From Phoenicibacter sp963588595 (GTDB taxonomy: Bacteria; Actinomycetota; Coriobacteriia; Coriobacteriales; Eggerthellaceae): a stretch of DNA of 24,502 bases. A model generated the notes under the pieces. It was not told the DNA's origin. It did no database searches and saw nothing but the letters and a program-made list of their open reading frames with translations. The position numbers and the translations under genes were made by a program. The DNA is taken from contig CAVAIA010000037.1 in the NCBI GenBank assembly GCA_963588595.1, positions 1 to 24,502 of the forward strand, given 5' to 3'. Shown here piece by piece: positions 7,043-14,916 of the stretch (position 1 is the first letter of the stretch; the number at the start of each line of letters is the position of its first letter).

Positions 7043-7888
7043 CTAGACCAACGCAACAACAGCACCTTTGTAATTCTCTTCGATATATTTCTTAACATCC
7101 TCGCTCTTGAGCGCATCTACTAATGCTTTAATTTTCTCGCTGTTTTCATTTCCATCCTTAACGGCAATAACATTCGCATAAGATTGAGCTGCTTCGCCTG
7201 AGTCAGACTCAACTGCTAAGGAGTCATTGGTGTCAAGACCAGCGGAAAGAGCGTAATTGCAATTGACAACAACTAAATCAACGTCGTTCACTGTTCTTGG
7301 AACTTGCGCTGCTTCAACCTCATTTATTTGCAAATTCTTAGGGTTTTCGGCAATGTCTATCTTTGTCGCGTTAGTGCCAACTCCTTCTTTCAGCTTGATG
7401 AGACCCTCTTGTTGAAGCAAGAGCAAAGCACGAGCTTCGTTGGTTGTGTCGTTAGGAACAGAAATCGTCGCTCCATCAGCTAAATCTGTGATGCTTTTAG
7501 TTTTCCCTGCATAAATTCTCATAGGCTCGAAATGAATAGATGCAGCACTCACCAAATTGGTCCCATTCTCTTGATTGTAGTTTTTAAGGTAAGTCACATG
7601 TTGAAAGTAGTTTGCATCCAACTCTCCTGAGGATAGAGCAGTGTTCGGCTGGATGTAGTCGTTATACTCAACAATTTCTAGCGTGTATCCATTTTCAGCC
7701 AATTTGGCTTTTACTTGAGACAATATTTCTGCATGAGGAGTTGGAGAAGCACCAACTTTAATTGTCTTGTCAGATGAAGAAGACGAGCTCGAAGTTGAAC
7801 CGCATCCTGAAAGTCCAAATATTGCAAATATTGCTAGAACAACAGCCAATGACGCAAGAGAAATTTTTTTAATAGTTTTAGTAAACAT
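7043..7888 (-). CDS. metQ: Methionine ABC transporter substrate-binding lipoprotein
   Basis: A 281-residue NlpA/MetQ-family protein. The signal peptide (1-28) has a lipobox LSGC with acylated Cys29, followed by a serine-rich linker (about 31-39). The mature domain opens with IKVGASPTPHAEIL and contains LDANYFQHVTYLKNY, the family hallmark. It would capture methionine at the outer face of the membrane and hand it to MetI. The Shine-Dalgarno AGAGGAG is 8 bases before the ATG. It is the third gene of metN-metI-metQ and is followed by a terminator. Related NlpA lipoproteins can bind other amino acids or dipeptides, so methionine specificity rests on family and operon context. Confidence 0.93.
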   Translation of the reverse strand: MFTKTIKKISLASLAVVLAIFAIFGLSGCGSTSSSSSSSDKTIKVGASPTPHAEILSQVKAKLAENGYTLEIVEYNDYIQPNTALSSGELDANYFQHVTYLKNYNQENGTNLVSAASIHFEPMRIYAGKTKSITDLADGATISVPNDTTNEARALLLLQQEGLIKLKEGVGTNATKIDIAENPKNLQINEVEAAQVPRTVNDVDLVVVNCNYALSAGLDTNDSLAVESDSGEAAQSYANVIAVKDGNENSEKIKALVDALKSEDVKKYIEENYKGAVVALV

Positions 7889-7924
7889 TTTTAATCTCCT
7901 CTATTCAAATAATTTTAATAATTT

Positions 7925-8584
7925 TTACTTTAATCTTTTATCTGTTTTTCTTGCTAGATAAAGTCCGCCCTCTTGAAAAATTTGGACGATAACAACTAGC
8001 AACAAAACAGTTATCAACATAATGTCAGTTTGGTAACGATAATATCCATAATTTATCGCGATCGCACCAAGACCACCTCCGCCAACGAATCCCGCCATCG
8101 CGGAATAGCCAAGGATTGTAGCCAACGAAATCGCAGCACCAATAAGCAAACTAGGCCTCGCTTCAGGCAAAAAGACTTTTGTTACCATTTCAATTTTAGA
8201 AGTTCCCATTGCTCGCGCTGCCTCAATAACCCCGCTATCGACCTCTTTTAAGGAAGATTCAACCATTCTGGCAACATAAGGCGCTGCTGCGACAACTAAC
8301 GGGACGATAGTCGCGCTCGTTCCCAAAGTTGTTCCTACAACAAGTCTAGTAAAAGGCAAAATCGCAACTAGCAAAATAAGAAAAGGAATGCTCCTCAAAA
8401 CGTTAACGATAACTCCGAAAATGAGATTTAAGATCCTGTTTTCGAAAATCCCTCCTTTGCAAGTTGCATATAACAAAACACCAAGCGGAACTCCTAAAAC
8501 GTATGCAATTAGAGTTGAAACAATTGTCATATAAATCGTTTCCCAAGTTCCACTTATTATAAGATTTAAAAGTTGAGGATCCAT
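7925..8584 (-). CDS. metI: Methionine ABC transporter permease
   Basis: A 219-residue inner-membrane permease with about five hydrophobic helices, the normal MetI size. The EAA coupling motif EAARAMGTSKIEMVTKVFLP, where the ATPase docks, is followed by the strongly conserved GYSAMAGFVGGGGLGAIAINYGY. It forms the channel of the methionine importer with MetN and MetQ. The ATG directly follows the metN stop codon (TAAATG), and a good Shine-Dalgarno (GGGAGG) lies within the end of metN, so translational coupling is likely. metQ begins 36 bases downstream. Confidence 0.94.
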   Translation of the reverse strand: MDPQLLNLIISGTWETIYMTIVSTLIAYVLGVPLGVLLYATCKGGIFENRILNLIFGVIVNVLRSIPFLILLVAILPFTRLVVGTTLGTSATIVPLVVAAAPYVARMVESSLKEVDSGVIEAARAMGTSKIEMVTKVFLPEARPSLLIGAAISLATILGYSAMAGFVGGGGLGAIAINYGYYRYQTDIMLITVLLLVVIVQIFQEGGLYLARKTDKRLK

Positions 8585-9436
8585 TTAGTCAACCTCCCTT
8601 TTCAACTCTTCTTCGATTTCGCTCAAATCGATGTTTGAAATGTCTATTCCCTTGTTCAAAAGAAACTTCTTTGCAAGCGAAATCGCTTCTTGTGCTTTAT
8701 CTCCTCCTGCCAAAATCAACTTCTTAGCAGCATCACTTTTAGGCTCCAAGAAAACTTGCGAAACGTCTCCAAGTTCACAAATTTTCCCACCGTCCAAGAC
8801 TGCAACTCTATCGCATATTCTCTCAACAACGCTTAGCTCGTGAGTAATAACCACAATCGTCACGCCAAGCTCTTTATTTAAGCGCTTTAATAAATCAAGG
8901 ACAGTTCGGGTCGTTATTGGGTCTAAGGCACTTGTTGCTTCATCGCACAAAATAATCTTCGGGTCCGTGGCCAGTGCTCTTGCAATGGCAACACGCTGCT
9001 TTTGACCTCCAGAAAGTTGAGACGGAAACGAATTAGCCTTCTCGCTAAGCCCAACGAGATCAAGAAGTTCTTTTACCTTTTTGTCCGCTTCCTTCTTATC
9101 TACCCTAGCGATTTCTAGAGGATACAAAACATTTCTCTCAACTGTTCGCTGTTCCAAGAGATTAAATTGTTGAAAAATCATTCCAATATTTTTTCTTTGT
9201 TCATTAAGCTCACGAGCGTTAAGAGACGTCAAATTTTTGCCGTCAACTATGACTTTACCGCTAGTTGGACGCTCTAGAAGGTTAATGCATCTTACCAAGG
9301 TTGATTTTCCAGCCCCGCTAAATCCTATAATCCCAAAAATTTCTCCCTCTTTAATGTCTAAATTTACATTATCAAGAGCACAAACCGTTTCTTTTTTTGC
9401 CTTAAAGTTTTTAGTTATGTTCTTAAGTTGAATCAT
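8585..9436 (-). CDS. metN: Methionine ABC transporter ATPase lacking the NIL domain
   Basis: The ATPase of the methionine importer. Numbering from the upstream TTG, Walker A GFSGAGKST is near 39-47, the Q-loop is FQQFNLL, the signature is LSGGQKQRVAIARAL, and Walker B is IILCDEATSALDP, followed by the switch His in ITHELSVVE. I set the start at the ATG at 9436 because AAAGGTG sits just upstream of it; a TTG one codon earlier (9439) is less suited. The protein is about 283 residues against roughly 340 for E. coli MetN. The missing part is the C-terminal NIL domain that binds methionine and inhibits transport; the tail is instead a short acidic helix. Confidence 0.93.
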   Translation of the reverse strand: MIQLKNITKNFKAKKETVCALDNVNLDIKEGEIFGIIGFSGAGKSTLVRCINLLERPTSGKVIVDGKNLTSLNARELNEQRKNIGMIFQQFNLLEQRTVERNVLYPLEIARVDKKEADKKVKELLDLVGLSEKANSFPSQLSGGQKQRVAIARALATDPKIILCDEATSALDPITTRTVLDLLKRLNKELGVTIVVITHELSVVERICDRVAVLDGGKICELGDVSQVFLEPKSDAAKKLILAGGDKAQEAISLAKKFLLNKGIDISNIDLSEIEEELKREVD

Positions 9437-9516
9437 CAAACACCTTTAAATTAGTAAATCATTGCTTACAAAATCGAAGTAACGCGAAAACGCACCACAA
9501 AATCAAAAAATAACAA

Positions 9517-9545
9517 ATTATAATCGGAGTAAAAAGATATGTGTA
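9517..9545 (-). promoter_or_regulatory. Probable metNIQ promoter
   Basis: On the minus strand TATAAT (9522-9517) lies 17 bp downstream of TACACA (9545-9540), which matches 4 of 6 bases of the -35 consensus. The predicted leader to the metN ATG is about 75 nt. No SAM riboswitch or T-box signature was recognised in it. Confidence 0.5.
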
Positions 9546-9560
9546 GGCATAAAGCCTACA
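9542..9560. promoter_or_regulatory. Palindrome over the metNIQ -35 region, candidate operator
   Basis: TGTAGGC and GCCTACA form a perfect 7-bp inverted repeat around a 5-base spacer. It overlaps the candidate -35 box of metNIQ by four bases. A repressor bound here would block the promoter. A short T-run follows on the minus strand, but six bases away from the stem, so a terminator is less likely. Confidence 0.4.
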
Positions 9561-9667
9561 TCATCATGTCAAGCATCATAACATCAACAAATATGTTTGC
9601 AAAGTTACTCATTGCGAAAATAATTTTATAACACTTAATTTAAAAATCAAGAAAAATTTTAAATTAA

Positions 9668-12580
9668 CTATTTCTTAATTGGTCTTTTAACTCTTTTTTG
9701 TCCCGCCCTATTCGATTTTGCTTGGTTTTTAGCCTTATTAGCTCCTTGCCCTTTATTGGCAGCTTGAGCGTTTGAGGCACTAGTCTTAGCAGTTGACTTC
9801 TTGTCCACAGACTTTGCCTCGTCAACGTTTGCAGCCTGAGCTTCTTTCTTTGCTTGCGCCTCGAGGCGTGCAATCGGGACTTGCTCAAGTCCTCCTCTAT
9901 AAGATGCGTCAAAGTCAAACAATTTTATTTCGTTTCCATATTTCTTTTGCAATCTAGCATATCTTGGCTCATGAGTTTTCCAAATCGTATAAAGAGGAAC
10001 AGCGACAGCAAATGATGAGTAGGATCCAGCAATCAAGCCGATCGACATCGCGAATGCAAAGTCGCGAAGAGTCTCTCCTCCGAAGAACAACATGAAGAAC
10101 ACTGGGACAAATGATGTCACAGTCGTGTTTATCGTGCGGATCAAAACTTGGTTAATTGAATGATTTGCCATCGTTCCAAATGTGCACTTGATGCCCTCTT
10201 GTTTCATGTTGTCATTAACTCGGTGGAAAGTGACGATGGTGTCATATAGTGAATAACCCAAAATGGTTAACAGGGCAGCTATTGTGTTCGGGTTAACTTC
10301 GCGCCCAACAACCGCATAAACGCCCATAACTATGATTAAGTCGTGCAACAAAGTTATAACTGCAATAACTCCCATCTTCCATTCGAAGCGAATCGCGATA
10401 TAAACAATAATTAAAAGCATCGAAACTAAAAATGCTATCAAAGACGAATAGACAACGCTCGTCCCCCAATCAGGTCCTATAACGCTAACGCTAGTTCCAC
10501 TTGAGTCTAGTTCAAATTTGTCTTGAATTTGAGTTGCTATGTCATTTGCCTCATTCGAATCAGTTACAGGAATTCTGACGATAAAGCCTTCTTGTCCGTC
10601 AGTCTCTGCAGTTTGAATCGTTGCATTGTCCTGCCCAGCCTCGCTAAAAGCACTTCGCATGTCATCGATCGAGGTTCCTTTAGCGTCAGCATAGGTAATC
10701 GATGAACCACCAACGAACTCAATGCCAAAATTAAAGCCACGGATAGCCATGGTGCCAACTAAAACGACAACCGCAACAGCCGATATGGTTAAGAACAGTT
10801 TCTTGTGACCGACGAAATTAATGTCTTTCTTAATGAAGCGACCTTTAATTTTCTTTGCAGCATTGACAACGTGAGATGCATTCTCGTCCGCGATCTCTTT
10901 TTCTTCCATAGCTGCAGCATCGAGGCAATCTTGAATGTTCCAAAACTTCGGATGCCTTTTGATCGTGCGAGGCGCCATCAAGCGGATCAAAGGCGCTTTG
11001 AACAAAAGCATCATAACGATGTCGCAAAGAATTCCAAGCGCAAGAGTTAGACCGAAGCCTTTTACAGTTGAAGAAGCTAAGAAGAACAAACAAAGCGCAG
11101 ACACCAACGAAACTAAGTCAGCATCAATTGAAGTCATAATTGCGTGGCGCACGCCTGAAATTGAGGCTGAGCGGATTGACTTGCCCATTCGAATCTCTTC
11201 TCTAAACCTCTCAACTGTCAAAACGGACGAGTCTGCAGCCATACCTATCGTCAAAACAATTCCAGCTAAACCAGCAAGGGAAAGTGTGAATAAGCCAAAC
11301 ACAGAAAGCGTCGCAAGAATTCCAAGGTAGAGAACAGCGAACACAAGCATAGCGCCTGCAGTTATGGTTCCAAGCCCCTTGTAGAAGAACAAAAGGTAGA
11401 GCATAACAAGCAAAAGTCCTATGCAAACTACAATTATTGCTCCACTGAGTGCGTCTTGACCAAGGGTTGGTCCAACAACTTGACTTGTTGCATATTCAAA
11501 GCTAACTGGCAAAGAACCACTCTCAAGAACTGTTGCTAGAGACTTTGCTTGGTTCAATGAATAATTTCCAGTAATTTGAACTTTTCCATCTGTGATTGCA
11601 CTTTGAACCGCAGGAGCACTGTTGACTTCATTGTCAAGAATAATAACTATTTGTCCCTTTGAAGAATAAAGCTCAGTTGACGCTTCTGCAAAAGCTTGTT
11701 TTCCCTCTTCGTCGAGCTCAATGTTGACTGCATAATAAGAAGAAACTTGGCTCGCTTTATCAACAGAAACTTTGCTAATGTTGCTACCAGTTATTATTGG
11801 AGTGTAGGTCGAGGAATCAACAGTTAGCTTATCTCCACCTTCAACCCTAAATGAATGCTCATAGTCGTCCGTAACTGTCTCATAACCGCCGATCTCGCCA
11901 TTTTCGATCTTCGTTTTAACATCCTCGTCAGTGAAGGAGTCGAGACGCGCAAATGAGAGTTGACCTGTTTTACCTATTGAATCGAGTGCAGTTTGAGTGT
12001 CTTGCAAACCAGGGATTTGAACAAGAATTTGGTCCGTTCCTTGAAGTTGAACAGTTGCCTCGCTTGCACCAAGGGCATTAACACGACTCTCAATTATGCC
12101 GCGCGATGTCTCCATTTGATCCGTTGAAGGGGAGGACCCGTCTGTTGTTTTTGCAGTCAAAACGACAGAAAGACCGCCTTTGATATCAAGACCTTGATTG
12201 ATCTTTTCCTCAGGAGGCATAAACATGATGACACTTGCAACAACAAGGGCTGTTGTCAAAATCAAAAGCCAAACATTTCTTCTGGTTGAACCAGCACCAG
12301 AAGTTGGAGAATCGCTTGACTTCTTTTGCTTCCTTTTAAGACTTCTCTCACGCGCTTTTCTTTGATTTTCAGCGCGTTTAGCTGCTTCTTTTTGCTTCTT
12401 TTTTAAAGCCTTTTCTTTTTCCTTTTGAGCCTTCATTTCTTGCTTTTGCTTCTCTTTAAGGCTCTTCTCTCTTTCTTTATCAGCGTCCTTTTTAGCATTA
12501 TCTTTAACTTGAGCATCCGTCTTCTTTGATGCCGTGCTCTTGTCTTTATCTTCTGTTTTTTTGCCTCGCGAAAGCGCCAT
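9668..12580 (-). CDS. secDF: Fused protein translocase subunit SecDF
   Basis: A 970-residue fusion of SecD (to about residue 580) and SecF (from about 585), a proton-driven aid to late steps of protein export. TM1 is near 102-121, followed by the SecD signature QGLDIKGGLSVVL. The SecD TM4 motif TIGMAADSSVLTVERFREE carries the proton-relay Asp (about 450). The SecF half begins GFNFGIEFVGGSSI and has GYSLYDTIVTFHRVNDN with its Asp near 780. A Lys/Glu-rich stretch of about 100 residues precedes TM1 and a basic Lys/Ala-rich tail of about 90 ends the protein. The ATG at 12580 is chosen because GAAGGAG sits 7 bases upstream; the TTG at 12586 is too close to it. Confidence 0.95.
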   Translation of the reverse strand: MALSRGKKTEDKDKSTASKKTDAQVKDNAKKDADKEREKSLKEKQKQEMKAQKEKEKALKKKQKEAAKRAENQRKARERSLKRKQKKSSDSPTSGAGSTRRNVWLLILTTALVVASVIMFMPPEEKINQGLDIKGGLSVVLTAKTTDGSSPSTDQMETSRGIIESRVNALGASEATVQLQGTDQILVQIPGLQDTQTALDSIGKTGQLSFARLDSFTDEDVKTKIENGEIGGYETVTDDYEHSFRVEGGDKLTVDSSTYTPIITGSNISKVSVDKASQVSSYYAVNIELDEEGKQAFAEASTELYSSKGQIVIILDNEVNSAPAVQSAITDGKVQITGNYSLNQAKSLATVLESGSLPVSFEYATSQVVGPTLGQDALSGAIIVVCIGLLLVMLYLLFFYKGLGTITAGAMLVFAVLYLGILATLSVFGLFTLSLAGLAGIVLTIGMAADSSVLTVERFREEIRMGKSIRSASISGVRHAIMTSIDADLVSLVSALCLFFLASSTVKGFGLTLALGILCDIVMMLLFKAPLIRLMAPRTIKRHPKFWNIQDCLDAAAMEEKEIADENASHVVNAAKKIKGRFIKKDINFVGHKKLFLTISAVAVVVLVGTMAIRGFNFGIEFVGGSSITYADAKGTSIDDMRSAFSEAGQDNATIQTAETDGQEGFIVRIPVTDSNEANDIATQIQDKFELDSSGTSVSVIGPDWGTSVVYSSLIAFLVSMLLIIVYIAIRFEWKMGVIAVITLLHDLIIVMGVYAVVGREVNPNTIAALLTILGYSLYDTIVTFHRVNDNMKQEGIKCTFGTMANHSINQVLIRTINTTVTSFVPVFFMLFFGGETLRDFAFAMSIGLIAGSYSSFAVAVPLYTIWKTHEPRYARLQKKYGNEIKLFDFDASYRGGLEQVPIARLEAQAKKEAQAANVDEAKSVDKKSTAKTSASNAQAANKGQGANKAKNQAKSNRAGQKRVKRPIKK

Positions 12581-12658
12581 GCGCAAGCTCCTTCATATCT
12601 AAAAATTACTCATAATCGTGGGGCTGATCAATCAAACAGCCAACCATAAATTATTACA

Positions 12659-13552
12659 CTATTTCGCCATTTTTTCAAATAATCTACCTAAAGAAATGAA
12701 ATCGTTTTTGCCTAGCGTCTCCCCTCTTCGTCTGGGATCGATGTCGCACTTATCTAAAACTTCACTAATTTCTTCTTTGTTTAAAGCGAATGAGGCTGAA
12801 TTGCAAGCAAAATACGCAAGCATCGAGTTAAGTATCGTTTTCCTGCGACTAAAAAAAGCAGCGTCGGCTGCAACGCATGCGCTCTGCAATACAGAATGCG
12901 GGATGACCTCATCCTCGTCCGAAATTCTGTCAAGGCGAATAACGCAACTATCAACATGCGGAGCGGGAAGAAAGTTGTTTCTTCCAACAAAAAAATAACC
13001 ATTTACGTCGACCAACAAAGATAGCTTAACAGTGTAGGCTCCATAGTTTTTTGTGCCCTGTTTCGCCATCATACGCTGAGCAACCTCTTTTTGAACCATA
13101 ACAGTCGCACTCTTCAAGCCCTTGAAATTCCAAAAATAGTCAAAGATTAAAGTTGCAGCTATGTTGTAAGGCAAATTTGCCACCAGTTTTTCAGAATTGT
13201 TTACGTAAATTGAATGTTTGAGCTTATCTATCTCAAGAGCATCTCCTTCAATCAGCTTGAAATTGTCTTTTGCAAATGAAATGTTGTCTAATAGCAACCC
13301 AGCTAGTCGCGAGTCTTTTTCGATAGAAACAACGCTGGCTCCCGCCTCAAGAAGGGCTGCCGTTAAAACTCCAATTCCAGGGCCGATCTCTAAAATCCTC
13401 TCTTTTTCTTTAACGTCAGCTAACTTTAAAATTTTTTGAATTATAGACTCATTGATTAAAAAATTTTGACCTAAGGAATGAGAAAGTTTTACTCCCTCGC
13501 GTGAAAGCATCTCGTTCACAACTTTAGGGTTAGTTAATTTTGGTCTTGACAT
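12659..13552 (-). CDS. ksgA: 16S rRNA adenine dimethyltransferase KsgA (RsmA)
   Basis: A 297-residue SAM-dependent enzyme that dimethylates two adjacent adenines near the 3' end of 16S rRNA late in small-subunit assembly. LGQNFLI (28-33) is the family opening. The SAM loop ILEIGPGIGVLT is at 53-64, the acidic motif EGDAL at about 102-106, and the catalytic motif IV NLPYNIA at 126-132. A C-terminal RNA-contacting helical domain with FFSRRK follows. The start overlaps the end of the flavoprotein gene by 23 bases and has the Shine-Dalgarno GAGGTGAAGG directly before it. It is the last gene of the tight metG-tatD-flavoprotein-ksgA set. Confidence 0.95.
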   Translation of the reverse strand: MSRPKLTNPKVVNEMLSREGVKLSHSLGQNFLINESIIQKILKLADVKEKERILEIGPGIGVLTAALLEAGASVVSIEKDSRLAGLLLDNISFAKDNFKLIEGDALEIDKLKHSIYVNNSEKLVANLPYNIAATLIFDYFWNFKGLKSATVMVQKEVAQRMMAKQGTKNYGAYTVKLSLLVDVNGYFFVGRNNFLPAPHVDSCVIRLDRISDEDEVIPHSVLQSACVAADAAFFSRRKTILNSMLAYFACNSASFALNKEEISEVLDKCDIDPRRRGETLGKNDFISLGRLFEKMAK

Positions 13553-14009
13553 CCTTCACCTCAAAACCAGCAACATGAAGCGCACTCTTTAAAGTTAAAA
13601 TTGCCCCGCTGTCCCCATAAGGGTCATTGCCATTTCCAAATAAATATAGGAAAGCTGGCTTCAAAGAGTTATGTCTGCAACCTTCCCAAAACATCGGCTG
13701 AAAACGATCCAAGGCAGCTTTAAGTTGCGAGGGCACTCCTGCCATATAAATCGGTGTAACAACAATAATCTCATCGCTTTGTTTTACGATATCGAGCACC
13801 TCAACCATGTCGTCATCTACAACGCATTTATAACTTGTCTTACATTTATCACACCCGCAACATCCACATATATCCATATCATTTAAGGAAACTAAAGTCA
13901 CCTCGCGATTGGGGTCTTCCTCGATTTTTTCCTCGAATAGCTCTTGAGCAAATTTTAAAGAACCAGACCCTCTTTTAGGCGAGCCGCAAAGAATAGTTGA
14001 CCTACTCAT
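13530..14009 (-). CDS. Flavodoxin-like (NADPH-dependent FMN reductase family) protein with Isf-type cysteine motif
   Basis: About 159 residues with a flavodoxin-like fold. The N-terminal GSPKRGSGS is the FMN-phosphate loop, and TPIYMAGVPSQLKAALDRF is the usual flavin-proximal segment. Between them, CGCDKCKTSYKC with the Cys just before it fits CX2CX2CX5C, the 4Fe-4S pattern of iron-sulfur flavoproteins (Isf). It probably shuttles electrons, but the substrate is unknown. The start at 14009 is fixed by the ATGA overlap with the tatD stop and an upstream AGGA; an upstream TTG at 14015 is unlikely. It occupies the slot where rnmV is common between tatD and ksgA in Firmicutes. Confidence 0.82.
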   Translation of the reverse strand: MSRSTILCGSPKRGSGSLKFAQELFEEKIEEDPNREVTLVSLNDMDICGCCGCDKCKTSYKCVVDDDMVEVLDIVKQSDEIIVVTPIYMAGVPSQLKAALDRFQPMFWEGCRHNSLKPAFLYLFGNGNDPYGDSGAILTLKSALHVAGFEVKDVKTKIN

Positions 14010-14911
14010 AAACAAGAATCCTGTCTATCTAACAAATCGAATGCATTTTTTTGCAATTGCGAAAAGAAAGTTTGGGCGTCCACTTTAAGGTCGCTCTTTA
14101 ACTCGTCATAGAGCCCTTGAGCCACAAATAGCACGTGGGAGGGGACGCACTCCGAACCTCTAAAAGGCATTGGCGCCATAAAAGGAGAATCCGTTTCAGT
14201 CAAAAGTCGCTCCGGAGGAACGTGGTGGGCGGCAGCTCTTATTTCATCCGACTTTTTAAACGTTAAAGCGCCACCGAATGCGACATAACATCCTGCATCA
14301 ACCCACCTTTTTATCTCAACCTCGTTTGATGTGTAGCAATGAAGCAAAACTCCACTTTTATTCCATCCAGCATTTTTTAAGCATGCGTAGGCATCATCAA
14401 AAGCTTCTCTAATATGAAGGATTATCGGCAATCCAACTTGATTCGCAAGCTCAATTTGACGTTCAAAGACCTCTATTTGAGCATTTCTTGGAGAAAAATC
14501 GTAGTGATAATCCAATCCAACCTCTCCAAGAGCGCTTGTCAACTCATCTTTAAGTTTTTCAACAAGCTTCTCCTCAATCTCTTTTGAATAGTCCTTCGCA
14601 TAATGAGGATGAACGCCACAAGCCAACCTTATCTTAGGTGCTCCCACATGCGACTTAATCTCGTCGTAAAAATCCGTTCCCTCTTCAGAAAGTGGATCCG
14701 TCATAGCCTCTATAAACATAACATTTGAAAACTTAGCTTGCGCAAGAGCCTTCTTCGGGTCGTTCAGCATATTTATATGAGCGTGCGTGTCAACTGCACC
14801 GAACTTTAACGCCATCTCAGGAGCAGGAACACACGCCCACTCCTGGCCATGTTTTTTAGGTTTTTTATAAAAGCTAAAGTCGCTATTTGGAGGAGAATCG
14901 AATTCAGACAT
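14006..14911 (-). CDS. tatD: TatD family metal-dependent hydrolase/DNase
   Basis: A 301-residue TIM-barrel protein of the TatD family, most likely a metal-dependent exonuclease. All expected metal ligands are visible: DTHAH (41-45) on strand 1, the Glu of GEVGLDYH, the His of ILHIREAF, the His of LLHCYTS, and the Asp of LTETDSPFMAP. The barrel is preceded by an unusual polar stretch of about 37 residues before DTHAH; a later start is possible, but the ATG at 14911 lies 5 bases after the metG stop, and no better-spaced start was found. The stop codon overlaps the start of the next gene (ATGA), which implies coupled translation. Confidence 0.92.
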   Translation of the reverse strand: MSEFDSPPNSDFSFYKKPKKHGQEWACVPAPEMALKFGAVDTHAHINMLNDPKKALAQAKFSNVMFIEAMTDPLSEEGTDFYDEIKSHVGAPKIRLACGVHPHYAKDYSKEIEEKLVEKLKDELTSALGEVGLDYHYDFSPRNAQIEVFERQIELANQVGLPIILHIREAFDDAYACLKNAGWNKSGVLLHCYTSNEVEIKRWVDAGCYVAFGGALTFKKSDEIRAAAHHVPPERLLTETDSPFMAPMPFRGSECVPSHVLFVAQGLYDELKSDLKVDAQTFFSQLQKNAFDLLDRQDSCL

Positions 14912-14916
14912 GATAG

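Noticed and set aside
9567..9572. Perfect TTGACA on the minus strand as the metNIQ -35 box
   Set aside because: At 16-18 bp spacing the downstream hexamers (for example TGCCTA) do not resemble a -10; the TACACA/TATAAT pair fits better.
9436..9667. SAM riboswitch or T-box in the 230-base region before metN
   Set aside because: None of the conserved core segments of either class is present in the minus-strand sequence.
12622..12641. Hairpin GGCTG/CAGCC between ksgA and secDF as a terminator
   Set aside because: No T-tract follows on the minus strand; could only be a minor mRNA structure.
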